Source: Euglena gracilis
Lineage: Eukaryota; Euglenida; Euglenophyceae; Euglenales
Length of the DNA: 64,000 nt
Direction: 5' to 3'
Assembly: GCA_039621445.1 (NCBI GenBank)
Contig: CP154957.1
Location: 27,450,541-27,514,540, forward strand
How positions within the stretch are numbered: position 1 is the first letter of the stretch; the number at the start of each line of letters is the position of its first letter. The translations under genes were made by a program, and so were the position numbers. The notes beneath the pieces are model-generated. The model did not search any database. It saw only the letters and a list, made by a program, of their open reading frames with translations, and was not told the origin of the DNA. Positions 20,108-29,235 of the stretch are shown piece by piece.

Positions 20108-20916
20108 CAAGTACCTATGGTCATCCAGGATCCCAAACCCAGTCACGCCCAGTCACGCCCAGTCACGCCCAGTCACGCCCAGTCACGCCCAGTCACGCCC
20201 AGTCACGCCCAGTCACGCTAAGAGAAATCCCAGTCATCCAAGCTTCAAGCAGACATGATGCCTAGAACTTCGCAAAGCAACAAAATAAGTGAGGGTCTCT
20301 AGGGTCTGCAACTCAGTCATGCAGTTTGATGGAAAAGAGATGGCGGTTAATGTAAATGAAGGTTATTGCTGAGAGAGTGTCATTGTGCATATTCAAGCGG
20401 TCATCCGTCTGGATGATGGGCAATGATGCTTTCATCCATGAATCAAACGATCAGTCTTGCTTCCCATCAGAAAAACTGGGCTCAGATTCAGTGGGTTACC
20501 CCCCGCGGAATCCACGACCTTTTTCCGGCAAGCCCAAATTTTCCAGCATTTTTCTTTTTTCCAGCGACGCCTTGACGGGAATCCCCAAAACCTTGTGGTG
20601 GCAGTGTGGTGCTGGGGGGGGAGGGGGCACACACCCACCCCTGTATACCCCCCATATCCAAGCATCACAACCGACATGCCCAAGGAGCGAAAACGTTCGC
20701 TCAGCTTATTCAAGCACATCTAATCAACCAGTCACGCCCAGTCACGTCAAGTCACCGCACCTTTCAGGGTCCTCGAGCCCAGTCACGCCCAGTCACGCCC
20801 AGTCACGCCCAGTCACGCCCAGTCACGGAACCCCACCTATGGGGGTCCTCAAACCCAGTCACGCCCAGTCACGCCCAGTCATGCCCAGTCACGCCCAGTC
20901 ATATCATAGGCGCTTG
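20108..20916. mobile_element. hAT element 3, with AGTCACGCCC arrays (inside DIRS copy A)
   Basis: The left end is CAAGTACCTATGGTCAT; the right end, inverted, is CAAGCGCCTATGATATGAC. It lies between 8 C's (20,100-20,107) and 8 or more C's (from 20,917), compatible with a C8 target duplication. Arrays of AGTCACGCCC occupy 20,141-20,218, about 20,733-20,826 and 20,855-20,900. The last two are separated by GGAACCCCACCTATGGGGG. A decayed transposase C-terminus is present on the minus strand near 20,380-20,440 (TDDRLNMHNDTLSAI). Length is 809 bp. Confidence 0.82.
20350..20450 (-). pseudogene. hAT transposase C-terminal remnant in element 3
   Basis: A minus-strand frame reads PIIQTDDRLNMHNDTLSAI. 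This resembles the segment just after the ERxFS core in the hAT dimerisation domain and aligns with the same segment in element 1 (TDDHLNMTDEIL near 28,360). No other transposase domain was found, so this is a deletion derivative of an autonomous element. Confidence 0.5.
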
Positions 20917-21553
20917 CCCCCCCCCCCCTGAAGCCACCACAGACCAAGTGGCTGACGTTTTAATACAATCATTCCAATTTTCCAAGGCCCAAGCCCGTAA
21001 TCCATACGGTGCTATGATTTTGATTCCTGGGTTTGGTGGGCTAAGATTCCACACCCTGTTTACCCCTTAAAAGAGGCTTTGGAACCAAAATCTGGAGAAG
21101 TATGGGGCATTTTGGGATCCCCTCCCAATCCTCCTGGGGCAGGCCAAGGCCCTGTGACTGATATATTTACATTGCGCGCACAGCTTATTTTTTGCTCACG
21201 AATCCTCTGTTTATACAGATCCTCTGACTTGGCAAAAGTCAAACGAACCACAAGTGTGTTGGGTAGGGCATCCTGCATCAAAATTAAGCGTAAAGTGCAA
21301 AATTTTCACAAATGGGAAAGGGTGGTGTCCATACCCAGTGTCCACAAATAAGCCCATTTCATTTAATGATGTGTTATGTGGCTGCCACACGTTCATTCGT
21401 CAGACCTGGGAGCCGCCTTCTGATTTCATTGAAACCCCCCTTCAGGGCCACAAGTGCAGACACCGTTGCTTCTATCACCAAAGAATTTTTGGCCAAGCAA
21501 GGGGTACCCCCCCCAGGTGCACATTCCACCAGAGGGGCAGGAAAAAAAACTTG

Positions 21554-21620
21554 GGCACTCGTACACCCTCGAGGCAAACCGACAAGGGAAGAAGGGACAC
21601 CAAGGGCGAAGCACAAAGAC
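21554..21620. repeat. Outer end of a further DIRS copy
   Basis: TCGTACACCCTCGAGGCAAA and GGGACACCAAGGGCGAAGCAC match the outer left ends of copies C (10,148) and B (14,910). It abuts the HSTRGAG of copy A, and no coding part follows. It is either a truncated insertion or a recombination scar. Confidence 0.6.
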
Positions 21621-22500
21621 AAAGAAAATCGCAGAGATACAGAGTACCAATTTTAAAGTTGGTTGGAAATCCACATGGAAAGTGCAAAGGAATTGCAAAT
21701 CTTCCCTGCTGACGTTGGGTGGTCATGCGATAAGGTCAGTTTACATGTGCGAAGCAGAACGAAGGCACACACCAGCCGTCATGAAAAAAATGGATGGAAA
21801 CGAAAGATAATCCTGGGATGCACTTCAACATCTGATACAATTCCGCCGCCTTGAGGCTCATGAGCTTTTGTCTGCAAGGGTTAGAAAAAAAAAGAAAAAT
21901 TCCCAGACCGAGATGATAAGTGAATTTAGAAAGATTTAACCCATCTGTGCAGAAAAATTGTGCACCCGAAAGTATGGTCCCAACAAAAAAAAGCACAAAG
22001 AAAGCAATGCATAAAATGTCTAAACCCCAGAAAACGTAGCTCAGACGCCAGGCAGAGACGGAGTTATGGGAAGCAATTTTTGGTGCATTTTGGTGCTCAT
22101 TTTCGTTTCAAAATCAGGTTTTCCGGGTCTTGGAGGCCAAAAAAAAACATCGTTTCGGGCAAAAAAAAAGTGTTGTTTTTGACTCAAAATCCATGGGTTT
22201 TGGGGGCTGGGCGGTTGAAAGACGCTCATTTTCGGCTCAAAAACAGTTTTTCCGGGTCCGGGAGGCCCAAAAACATCGTTTCGGGCAAAAAAAAATTTCG
22301 ATTTTTTTTGACTTTTTGACCCGAAAATGGCTGAAAACGCCAAAACAAGCCAAAACTGTACAAAATGGGCGAAATTGGCCGAAAAATGGCCGTAACTCGG
22401 GCTAGGCGGGGAGTTGCGGGGAAAAATAAACCATGGTTGGATAGGGCATTCCAAGGGCTTCATTTTTGTTTTTCTGGACATTTTCTTTAATTTGTTTCAT
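21621..22500. other. Non-coding; contains a spaced direct repeat
   Basis: Most of it is featureless. A segment from GCTCATTTTCG to CATCGTTTCGGGCAAAAA occurs at about 22,096-22,167 and again at about 22,223-22,291, a period near 127 bp. Its second copy leads into a run of 'gccgaaaa/gccaaaa' words like those in the MITE cores elsewhere. No gene was seen. Confidence 0.5.
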
Positions 22501-22504
22501 TGTC

Positions 22505-22880
22505 GAGATAAACCCCCCCAAATATAAAGCCCCCCTGGCTTTATATTTGGACAGGATTTCAAGACCCCAGGGGGGCTTTATATTTAAGGGGAAACCCAAA
22601 TTGAGTGGCCTTTATGACCTTCTGCGGCCTTTAATTGTGGCCAAATACTAATTTTATGCCGTATTACTGTTGTGTACCTCCTATTCTCCCCAAAAATTGG
22701 CAATTATTATCCAAATTTTTGGTGAAAAATTTGTTGTATCAACCCATAATTTTCAACTTTTTCCTGAATGACACTATAGGGGGGGGGCTTTATGTTTGGG
22801 CGGCAAAACCAAACCCCCCAGGGGGGGTTTTATATTTGGGGGGGGGTGTATATTTGGAGGGGGGGTTTATTTTGAAAAGG
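22505..22880. repeat. G-run element, keyword TTTATATTTGG
   Basis: It begins ATAAACCCCCCCAAATATAAAG and ends GGGGGGGTTTATTTTG, so the ends are inverted repeats. Inside, the word GGCTTTATATTTGG or its complement appears about six times next to C- or G-runs (near 22,520, 22,540, 22,573, 22,785, 22,829 and 22,848). No coding sequence. See the finding on keyword elements. Confidence 0.6.
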
Positions 22881-23401
22881 CGATTTTTTGAGCAAAAAAA
22901 AAACGGCCACCGGGGAAAAGGGGGGCAGAACCCCCCCTCCCCCCCCCAGTAGACCACGAAAACCGCAGATTACCACCATGATCCCGGCCCGGTTCCCAGG
23001 ATTTTTTTTTTTTCAGTCGTGAGCGACTGGATTTCTAGTTTCTGAATCACCTCCGTTTGGCCCCCAATTCCCCGCCAGGCCCAAATTGTTCACCTGCGAA
23101 GGGGTATAAACTGTGTAGGATTGGCCCACCCCCCCCCTCTTCCGACTCTGCCATTTGCCGGGGTCCAAAAATTGGTCAAAAAATCAATTTTTCGAAAATA
23201 TCTCGAGAAAAAGTATTATTTCCGGAAGTGTCGGTCTGACGAAATGCACCTCTGGAGGCCCTCTATCACCCCTCCGTTCGCCGTTTTGGCCGCCGACACA
23301 CCTGGCCTGTGTTCCGGCGCGCTTTTGTGGCCCAAAATGGCCATTTTGCGGTGTTTCTTTTTTTTGGGTAAGCTTCGCTCTTACCCATAAAGGGGTAAGC
23401 G

Positions 23402-23773
23402 CAGGGTTCGATATAAGGACAGGTGGGGGGGGGTGGTCCGGCCCCCCCCCTGCGGGCCAGGAGGGGGGGGGTGGGGGGGACACCCCCCCCACCTAAACAG
23501 TGGCGCGGTCTGGGTGACCAAAAGTGTCATTTTGGGCACTTTTGGGCAAAAATGTGCCAAAAATGCAAAAAATTTTCGGCGCAAAGCGCCGGAGGAAAAA
23601 ATTGACCCTTTTGGGGGGGGGTCCCGGATACCCCCCCCAGGGTCGGTCCGGACCCTCCTGGCAGGTGGGAGGGGGGGGTGTCCCCCCCACCCCCCCCCCG
23701 GCGGGCCAGGGGGGGGGTGGGGGGGACACCCCCCCCACCTAAACCATGTACGCCCTCCTTATATCAAACCCTG
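23402..23773. mobile_element. hAT-like MITE with perfect 8-bp target duplication GGTAAGCG
   Basis: The left end is CAGGGTTCGATATAAGGAC, and the right end is the inverted CCTTATATCAAACCCTG. GGTAAGCG flanks it on both sides (23,394-23,401 and 23,774-23,781). The 372-bp interior carries C/G runs, CCAAAA words and the stem GGCGCAAAGCGCC near 23,578. Same family as 6,086, 35,780 and 48,736. Confidence 0.9.
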
Positions 23774-23799
23774 GGTAAGCGCTCAGCGACCCCCCCCCC

Positions 23800-23862
23800 C
23801 CACTTATAACCCCCCCTCGGGGCGACCAACAAAACCTTGACTTATAAACCCCCCTGGGAAAG
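23800..23862. repeat. G-run element fragment, keyword ACTTATAA
   Basis: C-runs are followed by ACTTATAACCCCCC and GACTTATAAACCCCCC, with CGACCAACAAAACC between. It resembles the CCTATAACCCCCC elements near 45,720 and 46,000. It looks incomplete. Confidence 0.4.
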
Positions 23863-23884
23863 AAAAATGAAAATCGCAGGGGAC

Positions 23885-24057
23885 ATTTTTTTTCGGCCGG
23901 GGGGTGGTCGTAAATGAGGGGTCGGTCGTAGGTTAGGTGGTGTTAAAATTTTCGCAACCTGCAACCTGCGACTGGGGGGGTCATAACACCCCATGACCTG
24001 CAACCTGCGATCGGGGGGTGGTCGTAAATGAGGGGTGGTCATACGACAAGGGGGGCG
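23885..24057. repeat. G-run element, keyword GGTGGTCGTA (copy 1)
   Basis: It contains GGGGTGGTCGTAAATGAGGG twice, CCATGACCTGCAACCTGCGA and a final CGACAAGGGGGGCGGGTA. The same sequence in better form is at 33,435-33,590. Inverted and direct copies of the keyword alternate with G-runs. Confidence 0.65.
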
Positions 24058-24059
24058 GG

Positions 24060-24270
24060 TAAGTTAAGTTTGGGTCAGTCACTAGGGTCAGCGTTAGGAA
24101 TAGAGTTCGGATTTGGGCCATCAGGCGTGCATTTCAGCCTAACTCCTGACTCTGACCTAACCCTAACCAGGCATTAATGTTCATCTGTAGTTGGGTTTCC
24201 GGTTGTTATCCGTGGTTATCTGCAGGGATCCGCAGTTGCAAAAAAAGGCCAGTATTGACGAGGCCAACCA
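24060..24270. other. Spacer, no feature seen
   Basis: It has short GGTTAGGG-like words (GGGTCAGCGTTAGGA, CTAACCCTAACC) but no array, so these are not telomeric. No coding signal. Confidence 0.35.
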
Positions 24271-24285
24271 GCCAAAAAGGTTCAA

Positions 24286-24519
24286 ATACCCCCCCCCCCC
24301 AAATAACACCCCCCCCCCGGTGTGTTATTTGGGCACCCGAACTGGGGCCCCAAGGGGGGTGTGTTATTTGGGGGGGGGTATTTTTACATGCAAAACCAAA
24401 GGAAAACAGGGGGGTGTGTTATTTGGGCGCTCGAAATCGGCCCCCGAGGGGGGTGTGTTATTTGGGGGGGGGGTGTTATTTGGGGGGGGTGTTATTTGGG
24501 AGGGGGTTTACAACAGGAA
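24286..24519. repeat. G-run element, keyword GTGTTATTTGGG
   Basis: It starts AAATACCCCCC...CAAATAACACC and ends GTGTTATTTGGGAGGGGG followed by TTTAC. The keyword GTGTTATTTGGG occurs at least six times between them, in both orientations, each next to a C- or G-run. No coding sequence. Confidence 0.65.
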
Positions 24520-24857
24520 AAGACAGATTGACCGTAAGACGTGATACCTCTGAACACCTTTTCGTAGGTTTGGCCATTTTGGATTTTTGAATTTTTGGAG
24601 CCGCACAAATCGCCAGGCGGAAAATCTCTGCGCCGAAATTTGGCCAGAATCGGCCAAAATGCCATTTTTGGCACTTTTTTGGCAAATATTTGGCAAAATT
24701 GTCCAAAAAATTTCGGTGCCGAAAGGGGAAAAAAAAGGAAAAAAGAAATTGACCTGTTTTGGGGGGGGTTCCGAGGTGCCCTCAAACTTTTTCTTTGCAT
24801 CTTTGTCCAACGACCGCCCCCCCTCTGTTGGAGGACACCTTTTGGTCACAACCCTAT

Positions 24858-25145
24858 GGGGATGCCTAACAAGCGGTGCCGGCACCACTGGGGCACCGCT
24901 TGGCACCGCTGGGACAGGAACCCATTGAATAATACTGAGTGAAAAAATGCGGGGATTTCCCATAAAGAAGCACGAAAGCATCTCGTTGTAACATAAACAT
25001 TTGTGGCCATCAAAAAAACCTGTATAGAACAAAAGCACATGGAAAATTTTTTGCAAGGGTTCCCCCTAAAAAAATGAAAGCCTTCCGTCCCAGCGGTGTC
25101 AAGCGGTGCCAGCGGTGTCGGCACCGCTTTTTAGGCATCCCCTAT
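24858..25145. repeat. Inverted-repeat unit, GGGGATGCC ends, GCGGTGCC palindromes
   Basis: The left arm is GGGGATGCCTAACAAGCGG followed by TGCCGGCACC. The right arm, inverted, is GGGGATGCCTAAAAAGCGG followed by TGCCGACACC. Further AGCGGTGCC words lie inside both arms. The interior is unremarkable. It is probably a non-autonomous transposon. The outer flanks (CCAACGACC and CCCCC) suggest it landed in a G-run element. Confidence 0.6.
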
Positions 25146-25149
25146 ATCC

Positions 25150-25630
25150 AACGACCCCCCCCCCCAGTTGGAGGACTGAGGTCACCTACCGGTTGTTGGA
25201 CATGGGACCAGGGGAGGGGGGGTCCAGACCCCGCATCTGCCAGGGGGTCTGGATCTACCCCGAGGGGGTACCCGTGACCCCCCAAAAATGAACATTTTCC
25301 TTCCAGCATTTTGAAAATTTTGCCCAAAAAGTGCCCAAAATGGAATTTTGGACGATTTTGGGGATGGCACGGTCTGGGTGACCGATTTTTGGCCGGCTTT
25401 TGCCGAAAATTGGTCTCCCAGACCAGACCGCGCCATTGTTTAGGGGGTTGGTTTTTTTGGTCGGCGTTTGGACGTTTCGTTCGGGATGTGGTCTTTGGAC
25501 ATAGAGGGGGGGGGGCTGAAGAACGACCAGAAATGTGCGGTTCGCACAAGGAGCGCCAATGAGACCCGAGCCTTGCACAGGGTGGGGTAGGTATAGAATT
25601 TTTCATCCTAGATGAATCAACAAACTGAAC
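25150..25630. other. MITE-like non-coding DNA
   Basis: It has C/G runs, CCAAAA-core words and the paired words GACCGATTTTTGGCCGG / CCGAAAATTGGTC near 25,380-25,410. It looks like a diverged member of the hairpin-core repeats, but its ends were not resolved. Confidence 0.4.
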
Positions 25631-25631
25631 A

Positions 25632-26330
25632 TTAGAATGCCAATAACGTCGTGACGGGAGGTTGCACTGGGGGTGGGGAACGGGTGTAGCATCCCGAGAA
25701 ACCAGATGGAGCAAAGAGCCTTCCAACCCCCTTCACGAACGTAACAAAGACAAAACTCCAGAACGGCAAAGAACACACAAGAAGAAAGGCAAACACAAAG
25801 CGCTCATCCGAGTCATTCACAGAAGCTTGGCGCGACCCTCCTCGCCGACCCGGGGAGATGTCATTTTGATCGATGCCAGAAGGCGCTTTGGGCTTCGGCC
25901 CATCAGTGCAGCGCTGTTGGGCGAGGCCCGTTGGCAGCGCCGCCGTCATTGCGAAGGTTGGTGCCCATGCCTGGCCGGGGACGAACCCCGCGGCCGGCAG
26001 GCCGGGAACCGACATGTGCAACGTCCCATCCACTGGTCCACGCGTCGGAGGCACGCCCCAAGGTCCCCTGTCAAACGAAGTCCCCCAGGGCTGGACCACG
26101 ATCGCTTCAGGGTCGCATGCAGACTCTGCCCGAAATTCCGTGCGGTAGTTACGCAACAGCATCTGTATGCTTCTTTTGGCACCCAAACCTGTACAATCGG
26201 GGTTGGCAGAAGGAAATGGACAGGCTTTGAAATTACGGTGCCCTGAGGCAGGCGCTCTCGAAGCATAAAGCTGTGTTTGAGAATGACCTGTGGACCTGGG
26301 GATTGGAACAAAAAAGAAAACATTGCGGAG
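25632..26330 (-). CDS. Open reading stretch, possible exons of an unrecognised gene
   Basis: A GC-rich block is open in several frames. On the minus strand one frame reads ACDPEAIVVQPWGTSFDRG and continues Pro/Gly/Ala-rich for about 100 residues. An adjacent frame has VILKHSFMLRERLPQGTVIS just after CCCCAGGTCCACAG, a possible splice acceptor near 26,295. The plus strand is also open for 194 codons, so strand and frame are unsure. No known domain was recognised. The composition contrast with the surroundings is the main reason to list it. Confidence 0.25.
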   Translation of the reverse strand, partial: LRNVFFFVPIPRSTGHSQTQLYASRAPASGHRNFKACPFPSANPDCTGLGAKRSIQMLLRNYRTEFRAESACDPEAIVVQPWGTSFDRGPWGVPPTRGPVDGTLHMSVPGLPAAGFVPGQAWAPTFAMTAALPTGLAQQRCTDGPKPKAPSGIDQNDISPGRRGGSRQASVNDSDERFVFAFLLVCSLPFWSFVFVTFVKGVGRLFAPSGFSGCYTRSPPPVQPPVTTLLAF

Positions 26331-27125
26331 CCTTCCTGGCTGGATGGCAGCTGGGTTCATTTTTTTTCCTGAAAATGGCTGAAAATGAAAATTAAAAAAT
26401 TTTCTGCAAAAGTCCTGTGTGCCTCTCCTCCAAGCCCAATGAACTCCGAAATGAAAATCTAGATGGTCCGGAAAGGCACAGAGCCCGTTGGGCACGAATG
26501 TGCTGAATGTTTTCAGAACAGGTCATGCCACCCACCCCCTCCCCCCTCCCCTCGGGGGTGGGACACCTGGTACAGGGGCAAAAGGCAATTTCGAGGGCGG
26601 GTGTGAGTCAGAGTGAACAACAGTGACATTCTCGACCCCCCCAGCGGCGAAAACAACAACAAAAAAAATCAATCCAAGGAGGACAGGTTAGCGGGTACAG
26701 GGGGTGGAAGATAAAAACCACGGAGAGGAATGTTTCTCAGAGGGAGTGTTGGTATGGTCACAAAGGCATTCATTGGACACGGTTTACTATATGTAATATA
26801 ATATACCAAGGTCACGATTTGGTCATAATCCAAATTGGGAAAAAATTTACCTTGTCTCAGGTTCATGTCTCAAAAGTAGACAACCTTCAATGCTCCTCAA
26901 TTCCAGGCTCTGTAACACAAACACAAAAATATTTGCAAGAAATTGGAGTGAATCAAAATGCAAACTTAGGCGATTGCTTCAGCAAAAACCTCCGGGTCAA
27001 GCATTCTTCGTGTGGTCACACTGGAACCACACGGTTATTACACTTAAAAAGACCCGATTTTGTCACTTCTGCGATTTTGTTGGGCAACCACTGAGCGTTG
27101 TCAACACCCAACCTTACTCACCCAA
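26331..27125. other. No gene seen
   Basis: It contains a C-run near 26,530, unremarkable mixed sequence and an AT-rich stretch near 26,790. No repeat partner in the window was found. Confidence 0.35.
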
Positions 27126-27307
27126 CAGCTCAACAACAACAACAACAAACAACGACGACGACGACGACAACAACAACAACAGAAACAACAACAACAGCAG
27201 CAGCAGCAACAACAACAACCACAACCACAATTAACAACCACAACAACAACAACAACAACAACCACAACCACAATTCACAACCATATCAACAACCAAAACC
27301 ACAATGA
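27126..27307. repeat. CAA/CAG/CGA trinucleotide microsatellite
   Basis: About 180 bp of imperfect CAA with CGA, CAG and CCA variants. It is open in three frames (poly-Gln, poly-Asn, poly-Thr), but no flanking exon signals support a protein. Confidence 0.9.
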
Positions 27308-27507
27308 CAGCAAATGAAAAAAACCCCAGGCAATGACATAACTTAATTTAAAATCGGACTAACAGGCTGAAATATTTTCTCCATTTTGTCGATCCCCCTG
27401 CTCCTTTGCCTTTGGTGGTTTTTCCAACCTCCAGTCCCCACATAATGTCAAATAAATGGAAATAAATCGGCTACTCCAAGGCTTCACGGACAGTGCCAGC
27501 TGGCTGC

Positions 27508-27668
27508 TGAACCGTCATAGCACACTCCGGGGTGGGAGGCCAGAGGCCCGCTTTATTCACACGAAAGGGGGGTAGGGGGAGGCCTGCATTGGCCGCACCA
27601 ACGGCGCCGCCAATGCGAACTTAGCCTCAGCCGCCGGCCCGTGCCCCACTCGCCTGACACGCCGGCGG
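27508..27668 (-). pseudogene. Left copy of duplicated gene segment, part split off by hAT element 1
   Basis: From the GGGGTGGGAGG word to GCCTGACACGCCGGCGG it matches 35,230-35,373 (GGGGTGGGAGGTCC ... GCTGACACGCGGGCGG). The match resumes on the other side of the hAT element at 29,560 (CAGCTGCGCGATGCG). Right and left copies together define a segmental duplication of the minus-strand gene whose exons are at 29.9/30.6 and 35.7/36.6 kb. Whether this part is exon or intron is not clear. Confidence 0.6.
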
Positions 27669-27785
27669 CAAGCACCTATAGTTGCCCCCCAGATTTTCGC
27701 CATTTTCGGCCATTTTTTCCTATAGATGGGGGGGTAAAACTGCCTTAAAATTCTTTCATATCAAAAATGCATTTTGATCATTCAG

Positions 27786-28100
27786 TCAACATGAAAGCAG
27801 TCGTGACAAGCTAACGCATCCAAGGAGGTCTGTTTGGAATGGGTGCTCAGGGATTGAAGAGGTCAAAGAGTTTTTTTTTGCAGTATGCAGATACAAGGTT
27901 TTGGGAATAGGCTTCTTTTTCCTGCCAAAGAGGCTCTTGTCCACTTCGGTCTTTTTTGCTGGGGGTTCTTGGGACGCTTCATGAGAGTGGTTGCCACATG
28001 ACATATTAACCACAATGGTGGGTGGCGACTTCCCTTCACCTATTCCAACTTGATACCCCAAGCAACATTGTTTGATGGTGGCACTACTAGATCCATCCAC
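27786..28100 (-). CDS. Open frame inside hAT element 1, function unknown
   Basis: This frame of about 100 codons starts near 28,100 and contains MSCGNHSHEASQEPPAKK and a basic SLFGRKKKP stretch. It lies downstream, on the same strand, of the transposase C-terminal remnant, and may be part of a captured host sequence. No domain was recognised. Its intactness is weak evidence for coding in a decayed element. Confidence 0.25.
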   Translation of the reverse strand: MDGSSSATIKQCCLGYQVGIGEGKSPPTIVVNMSCGNHSHEASQEPPAKKTEVDKSLFGRKKKPIPKTLYLHTAKKNSLTSSIPEHPFQTDLLGCVSLSRLLSC

Positions 28101-28185
28101 TCGTGTGCAATAAACCTAATGAAGGCATCACACCTTTAATAAAGGAAAAAAAAACGCTTCACGTACTTTGCCTGGTTGCACCTTG

Positions 28186-28312
28186 TCACCACAATTTTCT
28201 AAAATGTCATCAAAACCATCAGCTTTGGCCCAAAATAACCCATTCGGAGGTGGTTCTTTGAGCAGCATGTGTTCCACGGTCAGGCATAATGGCAGGAGAA
28301 GAGAGGCATGAC
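28186..28312. repeat. 125-bp direct repeat, first copy (second at 29,226-29,352)
   Basis: The segment containing TTTGGCCCAAAATAACCC and GGAGGTGGTTCTTTGAGCAG recurs about 1,040 bp further right with few differences, both inside hAT element 1. The DNA between (minisatellite plus a repeat shared with element 2) may have been inserted and flanked by a large duplication. Confidence 0.85.
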
Positions 28313-28327
28313 TTCAAAGAAGCCTTG

Positions 28328-28412
28328 ATGTAAAATTTCATCCGTCATGTTGAGATGATCATCCGTCTAGATGTGGCGAAACTGGGAGAAAATGCGCTCA
28401 GCTTGAGCGGCA
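28328..28412 (-). pseudogene. hAT transposase dimerisation-domain remnant in element 1
   Basis: The minus-strand frame reads AQAERIFSQFRHI, a TAG stop, then TDDHLNMTDEIL. The (A)ERxFSxxxxI core followed by a charged turn is the hallmark of the hAT C-terminal dimerisation region. It supports the superfamily call made from the 8-bp target duplication. The in-frame stop and the absence of the catalytic part show the copy is dead. Confidence 0.65.
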
Positions 28413-28479
28413 GAACAAAAGCAAAACAAAAGCAAGCAAGCATGTGATCGGCCCATAATGTTGAAATATTGACATCAAA

Positions 28480-28826
28480 TGCGCTCACCCAATTGTCCAA
28501 TGTCTGCATCTTGCCCAACATCGCACCTTGTCCAGCATCTACATCTTGTCCAATATCTACATCCATTGCATCACCAACCACTGCATCTTGTCTGGTGTGT
28601 GCATCTTGTCCAATACCTGCGTCTTGTCAAGATCTTAATCTTGTCCAGTATCTGCATCCATTGCATCTTGTCCAGCATCTGCACCTTGTCCAGCATCAAC
28701 ATCTTGTCCAGCATCTGCATCTTGTCCAGCATCTGCATCTTGTCCAGTGTCAACATCTTGTCCAGTGTCTGCATCTTGTTCAGCATCTGCATCCATTGCA
28801 TCTTGTCCAGTATCTGCAACCACTGC
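28480..28826. repeat. 18-bp minisatellite, unit CAGCATCTGCATCTTGTC
   Basis: Roughly fifteen imperfect copies occur, with variants such as AACATCTTGTCCAG and ATCCATTGCATC. The AGCATC part resembles the AGCATCGCCC array in the nested terminus at 59,401-59,545. Confidence 0.85.
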
Positions 28827-28854
28827 ATCCACTGGCTCCCGACCTAGTAAAATG

Positions 28855-29235
28855 ACCACATGAACCCAAAAAATGACTGCAAAAAGCCTAAAATTGACCG
28901 CAAAAAGCCCCAAAAAGCATCCAAAATGACCAAAAATGGTTTCAAATAACCTAAACTTGCCCAAAAACGCCAACAATGTCCACAAAAAAATTGTGAAATA
29001 TAACCCAAAATCACCAAAACGGCACAAAATGGCCGAAAATGCCATAAAATGTGCTCATACTGACCCAAATTAGCCCAATATTTGCCAAATCAGTGCAAAA
29101 TATCCCCAAAATTAGCAAAAATTGATCCAAAATGGCCAAGATGGGTGTAATACTGGGGACTTGTGGAGAAATTATCCCAAAAATGGGTCTAATCCTTCAA
29201 AATATACAAAAAAATGCCAACATCGCCCTTGTCAC
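28855..29235. repeat. About 380-bp repeat shared with 59,060-59,400
   Basis: It is rich in CCAAAAT words. Long collinear stretches, for example CCAAAAACGCCAACAA, GCCCAATATTTGCC and TTCAAAATATACAAAAAAA, occur in the same order in hAT element 2. It links the interiors of elements 1 and 2. Confidence 0.85.

Larger units (their letters stand above)
11803..21545 (+). mobile_element. DIRS copy A, interrupted by copy B and by a hAT element
   Basis: A terminal repeat (about 11,845-11,970) and the leader TTCGACACCCAGAAGAAAGG are followed by gag remnants, then reverse transcriptase/RNase H (13,460-14,909). The tyrosine recombinase resumes at 19,677 after copy B and runs to about 21,545. The reading phase continues exactly across the copy B insertion. 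The 3' end is lost: the recombinase breaks off just after its HSTRGAG motif, where the end of another DIRS copy begins. About 4.2 kb remain once the insertions are subtracted. It is defective because of many frameshifts. Confidence 0.8.
19677..21545 (+). pseudogene. Tyrosine recombinase of DIRS copy A, truncated
   Basis: It continues the frame cut at 14,909. Words shared with copy B: YAKPPWSII, LKRYQSAFALLWVILEQMGV, ARNPYGAMILIPGFGGLRF, LRAQLIFCSRILCLYRSSDLA (with the catalytic Arg in YRSSDLA) and AHSTRGAG. A hAT element splits it at 20,108-20,916. After HSTRGAG the sequence jumps to the end of another DIRS element, so the second half of the active site and the nucleophilic Tyr are missing. 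Frame changes occur at C-runs. Confidence 0.85.

Noticed and set aside
20141-20900. AGTCACGCCC arrays as a CRISPR-like array
   Set aside because: The units are contiguous with no unique spacers and lie inside a hAT element in a eukaryotic genome.
24060-24180. TTAGGG-like words as telomeric sequence
   Set aside because: Only isolated, degenerate words; no tandem array.
27060-27317. Poly-Gln/poly-Asn/poly-Thr protein
   Set aside because: All frames of a CAA-rich microsatellite are open; no splice borders or flanking domain.
28469-28855. Leu/Ser/Cys-rich repeat protein
   Set aside because: It is the minisatellite inside hAT element 1 read in frame; both strands are open for the same reason.
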